Source: Meloidogyne chitwoodi
Lineage: Eukaryota > Nematoda > Chromadorea > Rhabditida > Meloidogynidae
Length of the DNA stretch: 64,000 nucleotides
Assembly: GCA_015183035.1 (NCBI GenBank)
Contig: JACZZP010000004.1
Span: 496,001-560,000 of the forward strand
Direction of reading: 5' to 3'
The position numbers were made by a program, and so were the translations under genes. Below, one piece after another: positions 1 to 11,189 of the stretch (position 1 is its first letter; every line of letters begins with the position of its first letter). A model generated the notes under the pieces. That model did no database searches, had not been told where the DNA came from, and saw only the letters and a list, made by a program, of their open reading frames with translations.

Positions 1-204
1 TTTTTTTAGTTATTTTATATCGTTATTATATTTTATAGGAAAAACTTAATATACGATTATTTTATTACATAAATTAATTTCCCCCATTGCTTTCTTTTGA
101 CTTTCTTCTCTTTTATTCTTTATTTATTTCTCTTTTCTTGTAAGGGAAGAAAAGAAATACTATAAGGAATGATTTACCTATAATTAAATTGGTTAATCGT
201 CAAA

Positions 205-300
205 TACAAGTATGGTTAGGTGGTTAGTGTGTTAGTTTATTGTCTTGCCATACGTTGGTTCGATTCCTATTAATTTTCGAAATCCCTAGAGGCCATTAAT
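205..300 (+). repeat. tRNA-derived SINE-like head
   Basis: The stretch contains an A-box-like GGTTAGGTGGTTAGTGTG and, about 45 bases later, a good B box (GGTTCGATTCC), the internal Pol III promoter arrangement of a tRNA or tRNA-derived SINE. No acceptor stem pairs around it, so it is not a functional tRNA. A second copy of the A-box part (GAGTGGTTAGGGTGTTAGTC) runs off the right edge of the window. Confidence 0.45.
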
Positions 301-1745
301 TATTGTTAAATCTTTCTTTATTTTGTTCGTTTTAAATTTTTAATATAGAAGAAAAATTAAATTCATATATTTTTGATTGTGGCGCTAAAAAAGGCTATTT
401 TTGGCAACTAGAGCGCAATAATTTTTCAAAATTTTCGCCTGCGGCGCTAAAAAGGTTAAATTTTTGGTAACTAGTGAAATAAAACTCAAAATTTTTCGCC
501 TACGGCGCTGAAAGTGTGAATTTTTGATAGATAGGGAGCAGGGTTGCCGCCCGAAACCCGGCCTTTTTTCTTACCCGATACCTGAAATAAAAATATTCCA
601 ACCCGAAACCCATACCCAAATTTTTTTGCACCCGCGGCAACTCTGCTAGAGAACAGTGGCGCCGAGAAATCTGAAAAATTTTCAAAATTTATCTGTCCCG
701 AAAAATCGACCCGACACTTACCTATATTGTATATCGCATTTTTTTCGGATTTTATATCGTATCGTATATCGTATCGCATAAAACCAAACGATATGCATCC
801 CTGGTACTTTCCTTTATGAGCACACATGTCCGCAAGTTTTATCCGCAAGTAATATTTTTCTCAAAGAGATTATTAAAAAAATATATATATTTACTAAGAG
901 AATATTTTCCACAACGATTATAAAGGATTATAATACATTTTTTGGTATGAAAAAATCAAATTTTACCAAAATGAGTTTTAATTTCAAAAAATTACTAAAA
1001 TCCCTGATGAAACCCATCGTTGTGGACAAGTTAATAAGAAAGGACCATTCGTATGTATGTACTTATAATTAAATTGTTGTCTTATATTTTAAATTTATCT
1101 ACCTATTTTTCTTTTTTCAAGGAATTTTCAATTTAATTTTTTTAAATTACTCTATCCTTTTTTCTATTAAACTAATTTTAAAAATGAATATTTATTTAAA
1201 ATTAATTTAAAAATTGTGGAAATATTTATTTGAAATTTTTATAAACATGATTGTGTTAAAATAGTTCGAATTTAAATGGTTATAAGAGGATGCTCATAGA
1301 AAAAGTTGGTGCTCATATCCTTTGGTATGTTCTTTAGTGCTGTGTATAAAATATATAATATTTATAATAGAGTAATATAATCGCTAATAAATAAAGCTCT
1401 TTTTGATGATTAAAAAATGAAAATATTGGAAACTTTTTTATAGGAGGTAAAACAATTACGAATATATTTTTAAATAATTTATGGGTACAACTCAACTGAG
1501 CCACGATTAGTTCAAATTCAATTAACTTCGTTTATTTTCATCTCATTCAACTCAGCTCGAAAGCTCTTTCAAATGAGCTATCATTTGTATTTTTATATAA
1601 TTCGTATCTAGGAAAAAACTTAAGTTAAACTTTAAAACGATGACTCCGTTGAACCAGACTCAGTTGAATTGCTCCCATAATTTATAGATCAGGACATCAA
1701 TCTTCGCATTTTTACGAATATATATCGTTTAGAATAATATATATT
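301..1745. other. Non-coding repeat region
   Basis: No exon-like sequence seen. Three degenerate copies of a block containing CCTGCGGCGCTAAAAAGG occur at about 365-510; relatives lie at 3900 and 63720-63765. Positions 537-651 are a small inverted-repeat element (GCAGGGTTGCCGC ... GCGGCAACTCTGC) filled with repeats of ACCCGAAACCC. Positions 1486-1680 are a copy, in opposite orientation, of the repeat at 4985-5235. Positions 1380-1480 belong to the 3' flanking module shared by the A-D family. A long open frame on the minus strand at 486-848 lies across the repeats and is not credible. Confidence 0.6.
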
Positions 1746-2543
1746 CTATGGGGAAAACGCTGGTGGAGGAGATGGAACATCAATTTCATCAAAACCATTA
1801 TTATTGCGAACTTGAACATCAGGAGACTGTTCAGGAGTTGTTTCAGAATAATACACAACACTATTTTCACTTCTAACGCTTCCATTCTCTGATTCATCAG
1901 GGGAATGTTCTGGGGTTGTTTCAGAATAGTAGACAACACTAGTATTACTGTTAGCGTTAAAACTTTCATTCTCTGATTGATAATGAGAATCTGTAAAAAT
2001 ATTATAATTATTAAAATACAATTTTAGTTAATTTTAATAGTTAACGAAACAGATTTAACTCTTTAAAAAATTAAAAAACCATGTCCAGCTTCTGCTACTA
2101 TATTATGACCAAGAGGATTATGAGCATTATTGTCATTTTCTTAAAAGAAAGAAACGTTCTTTTAATTTAATAATGCTGAAAATATAAAAAAGTGTCACAC
2201 CATTATTATTTCCCACATTTTGACCACCTTGATGTCCCCCTGAAAAATAAAACAGATAAAATTAAATACAAAAAGGTATATATCACTTTGTTGATGTAAA
2301 CCTCCTTGATCGTTATGTGGATGAGATCGTTCTTGTTGTCGATGATGGTTACCCCTAAGTTGACCTCTACGATGAATACTTGGACGAACACTGTCACGAT
2401 TCCTTCTATGATTAGAGCATGAAAACCCTGATCCTATAAAAATAATTCAAAATTAAATAAAAATTAATATTACCAGCATTACAAATATAGAAGACAAAAG
2501 ACAAAATAAAAAGAATAAATAAATTGTTTTTAGTTTTGATCAT
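1746..2543 (-). CDS. Paralogue A: secreted modular protein
   Basis: Reconstructed as five exons: 2543-2474, 2433-2302, 2239-2201, 2139-2080 and 1990-1746; about 181 residues. I do not recognise the family. Exon 1 encodes a strong signal peptide (MIKTKNNLFILFILSFVFYI, cleavage near CNA-G), so the product should be secreted. Exon 2 is rich in Arg, His, Asn and Gln; later parts are Gly/Asn/His-rich. The last exon repeats the segment SVVYYSETTPE-SPD twice, then ends acidic and Pro-rich. Every intron is phase 1, splitting after a G. An acceptor-like TTTAG lies directly before the start codon, consistent with trans-splicing. By context (tandem paralogues, secretion, low complexity) it could be a gland effector or a cuticle/egg-coat component; this is inference. 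Confidence 0.75.
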
Positions 2544-2960
2544 TTTTTCTAAATTATTTAATTTAGCTTTTTTTTAATTTTAAGTATTTTTATTATTTAA
2601 TTTAAAAAATTTTTTAAAAAAAATTTTTTAAAGGAAGATGAACATACCCGATAATTCAACTGTTAATTATAAAATTTAATTTTTAAATAAATGATTTAAA
2701 ATAAAAATTTAAAATTAATTTAAATGAAAAATTGAATCGATGAGAAAAATATATATTGACTATTTAAAATCCACATTTCCCTTAAAAAATTAAAAAAAAA
2801 TCAAAACACAAAAGCAATTAAAAATTAAAGCACCTCTCTATAATGCTCTATTCTTTTATATGGTGATTGATTTTTAATTTTTTATTTATTGCAATTATTA
2901 AAAAAATTTTTTAAAGTTTTAAGTTTGACAATTATCGAAGACATAAGAAATGGAAATAAA
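2544..2960 (-). promoter_or_regulatory. Conserved upstream module of the A-D family
   Basis: The region upstream of A shares blocks with the regions upstream of B (6133-6600), C (9337-9850) and D (12877-13260). The shared blocks include AATCCACATTTC, a CTCTC-containing stretch, and GGTGATTGATTTTT, all in the same order. B and C are nearly identical over about 200 bases. Because the four coding regions have diverged strongly after exon 1, this similarity suggests either recent duplication or a retained promoter. Not tested experimentally. Confidence 0.5.
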
Positions 2961-3304
2961 TTTCACTATCCTTAACTTTTCTAGGGTTTATATCCGTTTT
3001 ACTCGTTTCTCTCCGAAAAAGCATAAGTAGAAAATATGTCAGTGAAGAAACAGTACATAAAATCGTAAGAAAAACCAAAACACATTAAAACAAAAATACA
3101 TGAAAATTTCAGAGAAAATCGGTGCTCAGCTTAACTATTGGCAGTTAATGTAATTTGCAAGTTTTTTAGTGTTGTGAAGATTGTACTCTTTCTTAGATAC
3201 AACACTAGCTATTAATTTGCAAACCCACAAAAGATAATTTTTGATTTTTTTTATTAAAATAGTAATTCAGTAGTTTTGATTTTTTAAATAGGTAGTTCTG
3301 GGTA

Positions 3305-3540
3305 TGGGTAAAGGTGGAGTGTTATTATGTATATAAGCCGGAAGGTTATATATATAAAAGCCCGTTTATCAGTTAGTCAAGCGGGCAAATACTAGGACCT
3401 GGCGCCTATTCCCTCGTCGTTATCACAAGACCAGTGACCGAAGTCCTTTCCTTCGCTACCATTGTTACTATCAACCTTTATGATAAAGATGTTGCTAGCT
3501 CTTTTAGTGAACCTTTAGGTTACAATTAGATTCTCTTTCC
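3305..3540 (+). mobile_element. Solo LTR-like repeat
   Basis: From about 3309 (GTAAAGGTGGAGTGTTA) this matches the reverse complement of about 63170-63400 over some 220 bases. Shared segments include AGTTAGTCAAGCGGGCA, ACTAGGACCTGG, ACCAGTGACCGA and CTTTCCTTCGCTACCATTG. A TATATAAGCC box near its start suggests a retroelement LTR, but no coding interior or flanking duplication is visible in either copy. It lies between paralogues A and B. Confidence 0.45.
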
Positions 3541-3808
3541 AATAATCTAGTGACAATTGAAATGTGCTCAATTATATATTTATAGTTTCTATGTAAAATA
3601 TTTTCAAAAATAATAAAAAGATTGAGAATAAATTTATACTAATTTAATTTACTTTGTATAAAATATAACTTTGTTCTTTAAATAATAAATTCATTTTGAT
3701 AATTAATAAAAAATGAAAATATTGGGAGCTTTTTTGGAGGTAGATAGTTAAACAATTTACGAATATTTTTTAAATTTTAGAATATAAGGGCATCCATCTC
3801 TTTTGTTT

Positions 3809-4223
3809 ATGGGTGAATCCTGAAGATAAAATTAACCTATAGAATAAAAATTTTGACAATTATTGTTAAAAATGTGACATTTTGGCTACTATAGTTAAAA
3901 TTTTTCTTCTGCGGCGATGAAAAGGAGAATTATCACTAACAAAAGTGAAATTTAATATGATTTGTCTTGCAGATAATTTTACAAAATGATTATTTCCAAT
4001 AATAAATTGTTAGTTAATATCGAAAAATATGAACATTAATAAAAAAATTTCTAGCTGATTTTTGCCTACAACTCAGGATTTGTTCCGATTAACATGCGAA
4101 TTTTTTTCATCTGAGTACACTTATTATACCATTCAATTCGAGTAGATGATGGACAATAATTGTTTTTTATTATTTTTATGAATTTGATCTATAGGGTAAT
4201 TTTATCTTCAGGGTAGACTCATT
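3809..4223. mobile_element. MITE with about 30-bp terminal inverted repeats
   Basis: The left end reads CCTGAAGATAAAATTAACCT after GGGTGAAT, and the right end is its reverse complement (CTATAGGGTAATTTTATCTT then CAGGG). The interior of about 350 bases has no open frame. It sits downstream of paralogue B. Confidence 0.6.
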
Positions 4224-4984
4224 TTACGATTATATATTGTTTTTAAATACTATATAATTTTTAAGGGGAAGTTTCTGGAGAAGTTGGTAAAGAATACATA
4301 TAAGCATCATCAAGATTATCAGCACTAGGGTCATCTGTGCCAGCATCATATTCTGAAAAAATATTTTAATTTTTTAAATAGCCTTTATTTATTTTAATCG
4401 TGACGTTAAATTTAAATAAAAAATAAATTTAAAAAAACAGGTCCAATTTACATATAAAAAACCTTGAGCAAGAGGTAACGGAAATTCTACACCATGAGGA
4501 ACTGGAAATTCTACTGAATAAAAAAATAAAATAAAAAATAATTTTTGTAAAAAAACCTGGCTCATGAGGAGGAGGCATTCCAAAACCTACTACATGATTA
4601 ATTCCATTATTATAGGCATTTTGATCTCCTAAAAATAATAAAAAAATAAAATTAAATAAAAAAGATTGCCAGTTCCTTGATGCAAACCTTGGTTATGATG
4701 AGGTAAATGTTGTCGACGACGATGAGCATTATTCCCTCGATTACCACGATTATTAGCTTGATGAGGATTGTTTTGATAAGAGATTGAGAGTCCTGTACCT
4801 CCTACTAGTAAACCAGCAAAATGACCATGAACGGGATATCCACTATAATGACTTTGATGTCCATCTCCATGAACTGGTCGTCCAATTGGTATACCAGCTC
4901 TTTGACCATTATCTCTATTACCTTAAAATTTTCAATGTTCCATCCTACACAAAAGCCAGTATTAAATATTTTTTCTAAAATAAC

Positions 4985-5235
4985 TGGAGCAGTTCAACTT
5001 CAACTGAGTCTGGCACGACTGAGTCTGGTTCAACTGAGTCACCGTTTTAAAGTTTAACTTAAGCTTTTTCCTAGATACGGTTTATAAAAAAATACAAATG
5101 ATAGCTCATTTGAAGGAGCTCTTCGAGCTGAGTCGAATGAGATGAAAATAAACTAATTTAGTTTAATTTGAACTAAGCGTGACTCATTTGAGCTAGGCTC
5201 AGTCGTGCAGACTCATTGTCAGTTGAGGTGTACCC
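4985..5235. repeat. Dispersed repeat in intron 3 of paralogue B
   Basis: Contains repeated CAACTGAGTCTGG words and an AATGATAGCTCATTTGA segment. It is the reverse complement of the copy at 1486-1680. Related words (GAAAGAGCTC, GAGCTGAGTCGAA) occur in the larger palindromic elements at 6712-7912 and 34757-35413. Confidence 0.55.
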
Positions 5236-5679
5236 AAAATAAATTGATCCTTTTAATATCGCCGTAAAATAACAATTTTCTTATGTAACAATTTTTATTC
5301 TATCCACAAATAATAAAATAATACCTCTTGGAAATGGTTGTCTTATTGCAATACCATTTATTTGATCACCAGGTCCATTAATAACTCGAATTATTTCATT
5401 TCCATGATGTAAAACTGTTCCTTCTGCTGGTATACCATCAACCTGACCATAATATGGAGATCCCATTGCAATATTATCATGACTTTGATGTCCATATCCA
5501 TAAAATGGTTGTCCAATTGGTATACCATCTACATGACCATTATGTCCATTACCTTAAATGTTCAATATTTCATTCTAAAATAAAAGTCGATATTATATAT
5601 TTTTATAAAATAATTTATCATTTTTAATACTGTTAGCCATTCAGAAAAAAGATCTATTTACAAATAATACCTCCTTGAA

Positions 5680-5898
5680 GGGGTCCCGGAATTTTGGTCT
5701 CTGTAATGTTGGGCTCCACGCTTTTTTGAAAATTTCCAACTTTTTGTAATTTTGGGCTCCAGAGGAAATTTGGGCTCATAGACCTAAAAGAAAGAAGTAA
5801 TTATTCACTTAGAGCCAAAATTTCCTTTGGAGCCTAAAATTCCAAAAAGTTGGAAAAACTTTCCAAAAAAGCTTGGAGATCAAAATTCCGGACACCCC
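5680..5898. mobile_element. Palindromic MITE inside an exon of paralogue B
   Basis: Two arms of about 95-100 bases are inverted copies of each other. Left arm: GGGGTCCCGGAATTTTGGTC to about 5785. Right arm: from about 5805, ending GATCAAAATTCCGGACACCC. Both carry GGGCTCC / GGAGCC and AACTTTTTG blocks. The joined element would fold into a long hairpin. No coding capacity. Confidence 0.75.
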
Positions 5899-6711
5899 TG
5901 GAAGTGGTTGTCCTTTTGACATACCAATGTTTTGACCAGAAGGTCTATAAACAGGAAGGCTTCCATTTCCAGGTCGACGACGACGAGCATTATTCCTATG
6001 ATTAGACCTTGATGGTACTTGTCCTTAAAAATAATCCAAAATTAAATAAAAATTAATATTACCAGCATTACAAATACTGAAGACAAAAGTCAAAATAAAA
6101 AGAATAAATAAATTGTTTTTAGTTTTGATCATTTTTTCTAAATTATTTAATTAATTTAGCTTTTTTTTGATTAAAAAAAAAATTTTCTTATGAATTAAAG
6201 AATCTCCCTTTAATTTAATGTTTGAATTTTGAATATTTTAGGTAAAAATAAGAAAGGAGAGAAAAAAATAAATTGCAATTCAATTTTGTTAAATGAATTT
6301 AAAGTAAAAAAATAATATTTAAATGATACGATTAGAAAAAAATAAATTGGCTATATTTAAAATCCACATTTCAATTAAGAAATTAAAAAATAAAATGGCA
6401 AATAAAAATAAAAGTCCAATCTCTCATAAAAAGCTATAATCTTTTTTTTTGGTGATTGATTTTTGATAATTGTTTACTATTAACTAATAATTTTTATTTA
6501 CTATTAATTTTTAATTAATTAAAATTTAAAAATAGATGAAATTCAAAGGTATTAAATTAAAAAAGTTGGGGGTGGCGGTATATTATAAAAGGTACACGCA
6601 GCCAATCTTCGTGTCGTTGTTTACTAAAATTTGATTCTTTAAAAGAATTTAAATTAAAAATTTTAATATTAAATTAAATTGATGGATAAATTGGAAGAGA
6701 AGTTATTTTGG

Positions 6712-7912
6712 ATATAGTATAGCTGACGCCCGACTCAGAAATTAATAATTGGATATACCATTCGATGTAGCTCGTCGAGCTAAGTCAAACGGTAGTACTC
6801 TTATGGTGCGGAAATTTCTATGAACCGAGATACAGGTCCCTGAAACTTGAAAAACCATAGAGGGGAGTAAGCACATTTTGGGGTAAAAAATTCGAATATG
6901 AGTATGATAGCTTATTCGAAGAGCTCTTCGAGACCTATCGAATGAGACCAAAATTGTCGAGATTGGAAGATTTTGAACAGTTATGAAAGATAGAATTCTG
7001 CTGGAAGCACGTCAAACTTGGACCTATTGGGAGTGTTTTATCGGTAAATAACCAGTTGGTGTCCTACCTGTCCGCAAAGAGAATTCGCTCTTTTCTTTTC
7101 TTCTCTTGCATATTTGGCGTTAGGAGAAGTGCACTCTTATTTTTCCTCTACACTGTAAAATGCCTTTTGGCACTTTGAAAGAAAGGATAAAATAATTAAA
7201 ATTAATAAATAATAATAATGTGAAAATATATTTAAGATTAAGATTCAGAATTGTCCGTCAGATGAGACATATTACAGAAACTGAATACCTAAATATTTGT
7301 CCTTTTACTGGTTTTTATCCCTTCATTATAATCCCATAAAAGGTTGTTATCCACCTGATCTTCTAGATATATTTAAGAATGTTGTCCCAAATTTATAATC
7401 TTTGATCATTTATAAAATAAACATTTTTTCACATTATTATTAGTAATTAATTTTAATTATTTTATCCCTTTCTTTCTCTGTGCCAAAAGGCCATATTACA
7501 GTGTAGAGGAAAAATAAGCGTGCACTTCTCCTAACGCCAAATATGCAAGAGAAGAAAAGAAAAGAGCGAATTCTCTTTGCGGACAGGTAGGACACCAACT
7601 GGTTATTTACCGTTTTATCACTTCTTCATTTGGGCGCCAATGGCTGGTTGGCTTTTGGTACGTGTGTTAATCTACGGCACAAATTACAACAAAACAATTA
7701 ATTAAACGAAAAAAATTTAAGAGCAGCCGCGGTAATCACATAAAGTGGCTTACTCCCTCCCCTCTACAGTTTTTCCAATTTCGGGGGCCTATATTTCGGT
7801 TCAAAGACATTTCCGCCCATGAAAGTAGTACCGTTCGACTCAGCTCGACGAGCTACATCGAATGGTAGATCCTATTATTAATTTCTGAGTGGGGCGTCAG
7901 CTATACTACACC
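6712..7912. mobile_element. Nested palindromic MITEs
   Basis: The outer element has arms at about 6712-6960 and 7735-7912. They share GCTGACGCCC, AATTAATAAT, CATTCGATGTAGCTC and the GGGGAGTAAGC block of the palindromic family also found at 34757-35413. Inside it sits a second, better conserved element with arms of about 190 bases at 7035-7230 and 7430-7615 (GGTAAATAACCAGTTGGTGT at both tips, inverted). The inner arms are close to identical and the outer ones more diverged, so the inner insertion looks younger. Fills most of the gap between B and C. Confidence 0.7.
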
Positions 7913-8365
7913 GTTATTTTTTATATTTTGCGAATGGATCTTCATCTTATACGAGTATTGGTACTTATTATTTTGATCTCACTGGGAAAGTTTTATATCC
8001 CGTTGCCTAACTACTATAAAAAGGTGAGTTGCGTTCATTTGAAAATTAATTCTACATCCTTTTGCTGCTCTATAATACAAACCTTTTATTGTAAAATATC
8101 AAAATATTTTTTGCTAATACATTTTTAAAAATAAAAATTAGATTGAAAAAGAATTTATACTAATTTAAATTTAATTTGTAATAAAATAATAATATTTGTA
8201 ATAATATAATATTTAAATAATAAATAAAGCTCCTTTAATGATTAATAAAAATGAATATATTGGAGCTTTATTTGAGGTAACACAGTTACGAATATATTTT
8301 TTAGTCAAAATAATTTATATATCAGCTTATCAATCTTCGTTTTTTACGTTTTTTTATATTCATGA

Positions 8366-9336
8366 TCAATTTTCTATATCAGAATCATCATATATTGTAA
8401 CACCAGCAAGAGGATTCTCAACATTTTCATTACCATAATCTGTTAAATGGTAAGTTTCTGCAATAAATATTTAAAATTTTTAAAATACGCTTATTTGTTT
8501 GATTTGTGCATGAAACATTAAAAAATAAAAAACCTTGTTCATCATATACAGCCTGTCCTCGTGATATATTGATATGTGCAAAGTGATTATTTAGAGCAAC
8601 ATCTCCGTATTCTAAAAAGCAATTGAAAGTTATAAAATGTTTATTTGGTTTAATAATTCTGAAAATATTTAAGATATTTAAGTATCTAAACGTGTAGGTG
8701 ACCTCTTATAATTTGAAATAAATAAAAAATGAAATTTTAAAATTTTTCAAATAAAACAAATACGTCCTAGAACTGTTTCTCCGGCTGGTATACCAACTGC
8801 TTGACCATAAAATTCAATTGGTTGTCCAACTGGTATTCCATGATCTTTATTTTCATCTCCTAGAAATACTTGTCCTGTTGATATACCATCTACATGAACA
8901 AGACTTCGTCCTTGTTGAACTCGTTGTCTTATTCTTGTATGATGACCATGATTTCCCGAAGGATTGTTATTTCCTTGATGTAAAACTTCTTCATGATTAG
9001 AATTGCTTTGCGAATGTCTATGAGCATTGCCCCGAATTCGATTTCTACGAGGACGATTATCTTGATGACCACTTTCATTATTTGGATGGGAACTTGATGA
9101 TCCTTCTTCAGAGTGTCGTCCTTCAAAAATAAAAATAATCCAAAGTAAAAAATATAAAAATTAATTATACCAGGCATATAGTGATTAAGTAAGCCTCTTC
9201 TTGTATCATCATCATTTCCTCGTCCAGCTAATGCTCTTCTCCATGAAAAATCGTTTGGTGGTGTTGAAGCATTACAAATATAGAAGACAAAAATCAAAAT
9301 AAAAAGAATAAATAAATTGTTTTTAGTTTTAATCAT
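8366..9336 (-). CDS. Paralogue C: secreted modular protein
   Basis: Four exons: 9336-9171, 9120-8764, 8611-8534 and 8457-8366, all joined in phase 1; about 230 residues. Signal peptide MIKTKNNLFILFILIFVFYI ending CNA, followed by STPPNDFSWRRALAGRGND, which is almost identical in D but absent from A and B. The large second exon has an Arg/Asn/His/Ser-rich part (RPRRNRIRGNAHRHSQ) and then a repeat-like part with HVDGISTGQ, GIPVGQP and GIPAGETVLG, recalling the GIPIGQP modules of B. The tail is acidic (YDDSDIEN). No family recognised; presumably secreted and largely disordered. It is the most compact and apparently intact member of the array. Confidence 0.8.
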
Positions 9337-10017
9337 TTTTTCTAAATTTTTTTTGAATTCATTTTAGATATTTAAATATTTATTAGTTTAATTTATTTTA
9401 TATTAAAACATTTTATATGTATAATTTTACTTAGTTAACTTAATTAAATTATTACTATTTTAGGTAAAAAGGTATCGAAAAAAAATATATAAAAAATATA
9501 TAAAAAGCAATCTAAATTTTTTAATGAATTTCATATAAAAAATTTTAATATTTAAATAATAAGAAAATTCGATGAGAAAAAAACAAAACCTATTGTCTAT
9601 TAAAATCCACATTTCAATTAATATTTAAAAAAAATAAATTAAAATGGCAAATAAAAATTAAAGTTCAATCTCTCATATAAGGTAATAATCTTTTTTTTGG
9701 TGATTGATTTTTGATAATTGTTTACTATTTATTAATAATTTTTATTTACTATTTTTAATAATTAAAACATTTGTTTAATAATTATTAATTAAATTTATTA
9801 ATTAATTAAAATTTAAAAATAGATGAAATTCAAAGGTCTTAAATTAAAAAATTAGGTCTATTAGAAATACATATGAATGGTTATTTAGTCTATTAGTTTT
9901 AATTAGTCTAAATCAATGGAGGTTTATATTAGTGCAATAAAATATTATAAATGTCAGCAGATATCCGCGATTTATCGAAACCTCAAAGTTGGGCTAAACG
10001 CTCAAACATGCATAAAT

Positions 10018-10130
10018 CAGTGTTTTCGTGACCGGGTTTCGGTGTCATGACCAAAAATGACCTGACCTGACCGAAAGTTCCGGTCAGGCAGGTCATTTTT
10101 ATGACCGGGAAAAGGCCGGTCACGCAAACA
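10018..10130. repeat. Word-repeat inverted element (GACCGG type)
   Basis: Starts GTGTTTTCGTGACCGGG and ends GGCCGGTCACGCAAACAC, a near-inverted end pair. The interior is built from variants of TGACCTG and CGGTCAGG. It belongs to the group of short elements filled with a private degenerate word (see findings). Confidence 0.5.
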
Positions 10131-11189
10131 CACACTAAATGTATATTTTAATTTGTTTGGGAAGGATTTTCTATTGAGAAAAATATATAAAAATAACGAA
10201 ATTTAGAAAAATGAGAATATATATAAAATTAAACACCCTATTTATTCGCAAAAATATGGTGACCGATCTGAATAGTTCTTTTATTAATCGAAAGAATCCG
10301 AAAATCGGATAAATTTAACCAATTGGACCGATCCAATCGGATCACTCAACAAAAAGTTACAGCTCGATAAAAGTGGAAAATCTTGATTTTCGTGTTTTTC
10401 GGACGTAACATTTTTTTAAATTAACTGATCTGATCGATCAAACTAATGAAAAGACTCTAATTTAGAGCTCTTTCGAATGACATAAAAATTATTTGAAAAG
10501 GTTTAAAATGAAAAGAGTTATACGAGCTACTCTGAATCGGCCAACTCTGAATCGTCCTTTACCGCAAAAATATTTTATTTTTCAATAAATTTTCTATCAT
10601 TTTCTATGTTTTAATAATTTTATTTTTTGGTTTGCTAATAGATGGGACATTCACCTAAAGAACAAGTTCTGGTACATCTTTTTTATTTTACTCCTAACAC
10701 TGAGAAACAGTGATTAGAAGGTCATACCAAAATCATACTCATACTTCAGTATAAGATGAGTATGAGTATGAGCAAAATTGAAAATTCCAATCACTGCTGA
10801 GAAAGAGTCAGATCGTTTCTTAACCCATAGGTATTTTTTAATAATTAATAGAAAAGCTTTGATTTTTTTTCAAATATCTAAGTTAGTATTTGCTAATACC
10901 TTTTTTTAAAAATTAATGAAAATTATATTGAAAAATAATTTATACTAATCTCGAAATTTAATTTGTAATAAAATAATAATATTTGTAATAATATAATATT
11001 TAAATAATAAATAAAGCTCTTTTAATGATTAATAAAAATGAATATATAATTGAGCTTCATTTGAGGAAGTACAACTATCTTAAAGAATTTTTTGTTAAAA
11101 TAATTTATATATCACTTATAATAAATCATCGTTTTTTCGATTATATAAATTGTTTTTAAATAATATATTCTATTTTGAACGTTCTGGAG

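Larger units (their letters stand above)
4261..6132 (-). pseudogene. Paralogue B: secreted modular protein, exon interrupted by a MITE
   Basis: Seven exons can be traced: 6132-6063 (signal peptide MIKTKNNLFILFILTFVFSI), 6023 to about 5899 (Arg/Asn-rich, then GQPLP), 5552-5325, 4921-4688, 4628-4557, 4513-4463 and 4352-4261. All junctions are phase 1. Exons 3 and 4 each start with a Gly-Asn module containing GIPIG(Q/R)P and GHQSH, an internal exon duplication; exon 3 ends with INGIAIRQPFPRG, which matches paralogue D. The C-terminus is acidic. A 219-bp palindromic MITE lies in exon 2, flanked on the coding strand by TTCCA and TTCAA (an imperfect 5-bp target duplication). Reading into the MITE meets a stop, and its possible donors are not phase 1. 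This copy is therefore probably broken unless the insert is spliced out. Without it the exon would end CTTCAAGGAG before GTATT, in phase. Confidence 0.65.

Noticed and set aside
486..848. 120-residue open frame on the minus strand
   Set aside because: It runs through a word-repeat inverted element and a repeat of TATCGTATCG; no domain, no splice context, odd composition.
8929..9170. Read-through of exon 1 of paralogue C (MIKTKNN... continuing past 9171)
   Set aside because: A GTATAA donor at 9170 joined to 9120 gives an Arg/His/Asn-rich frame shared with the other paralogues; the read-through does not match them.
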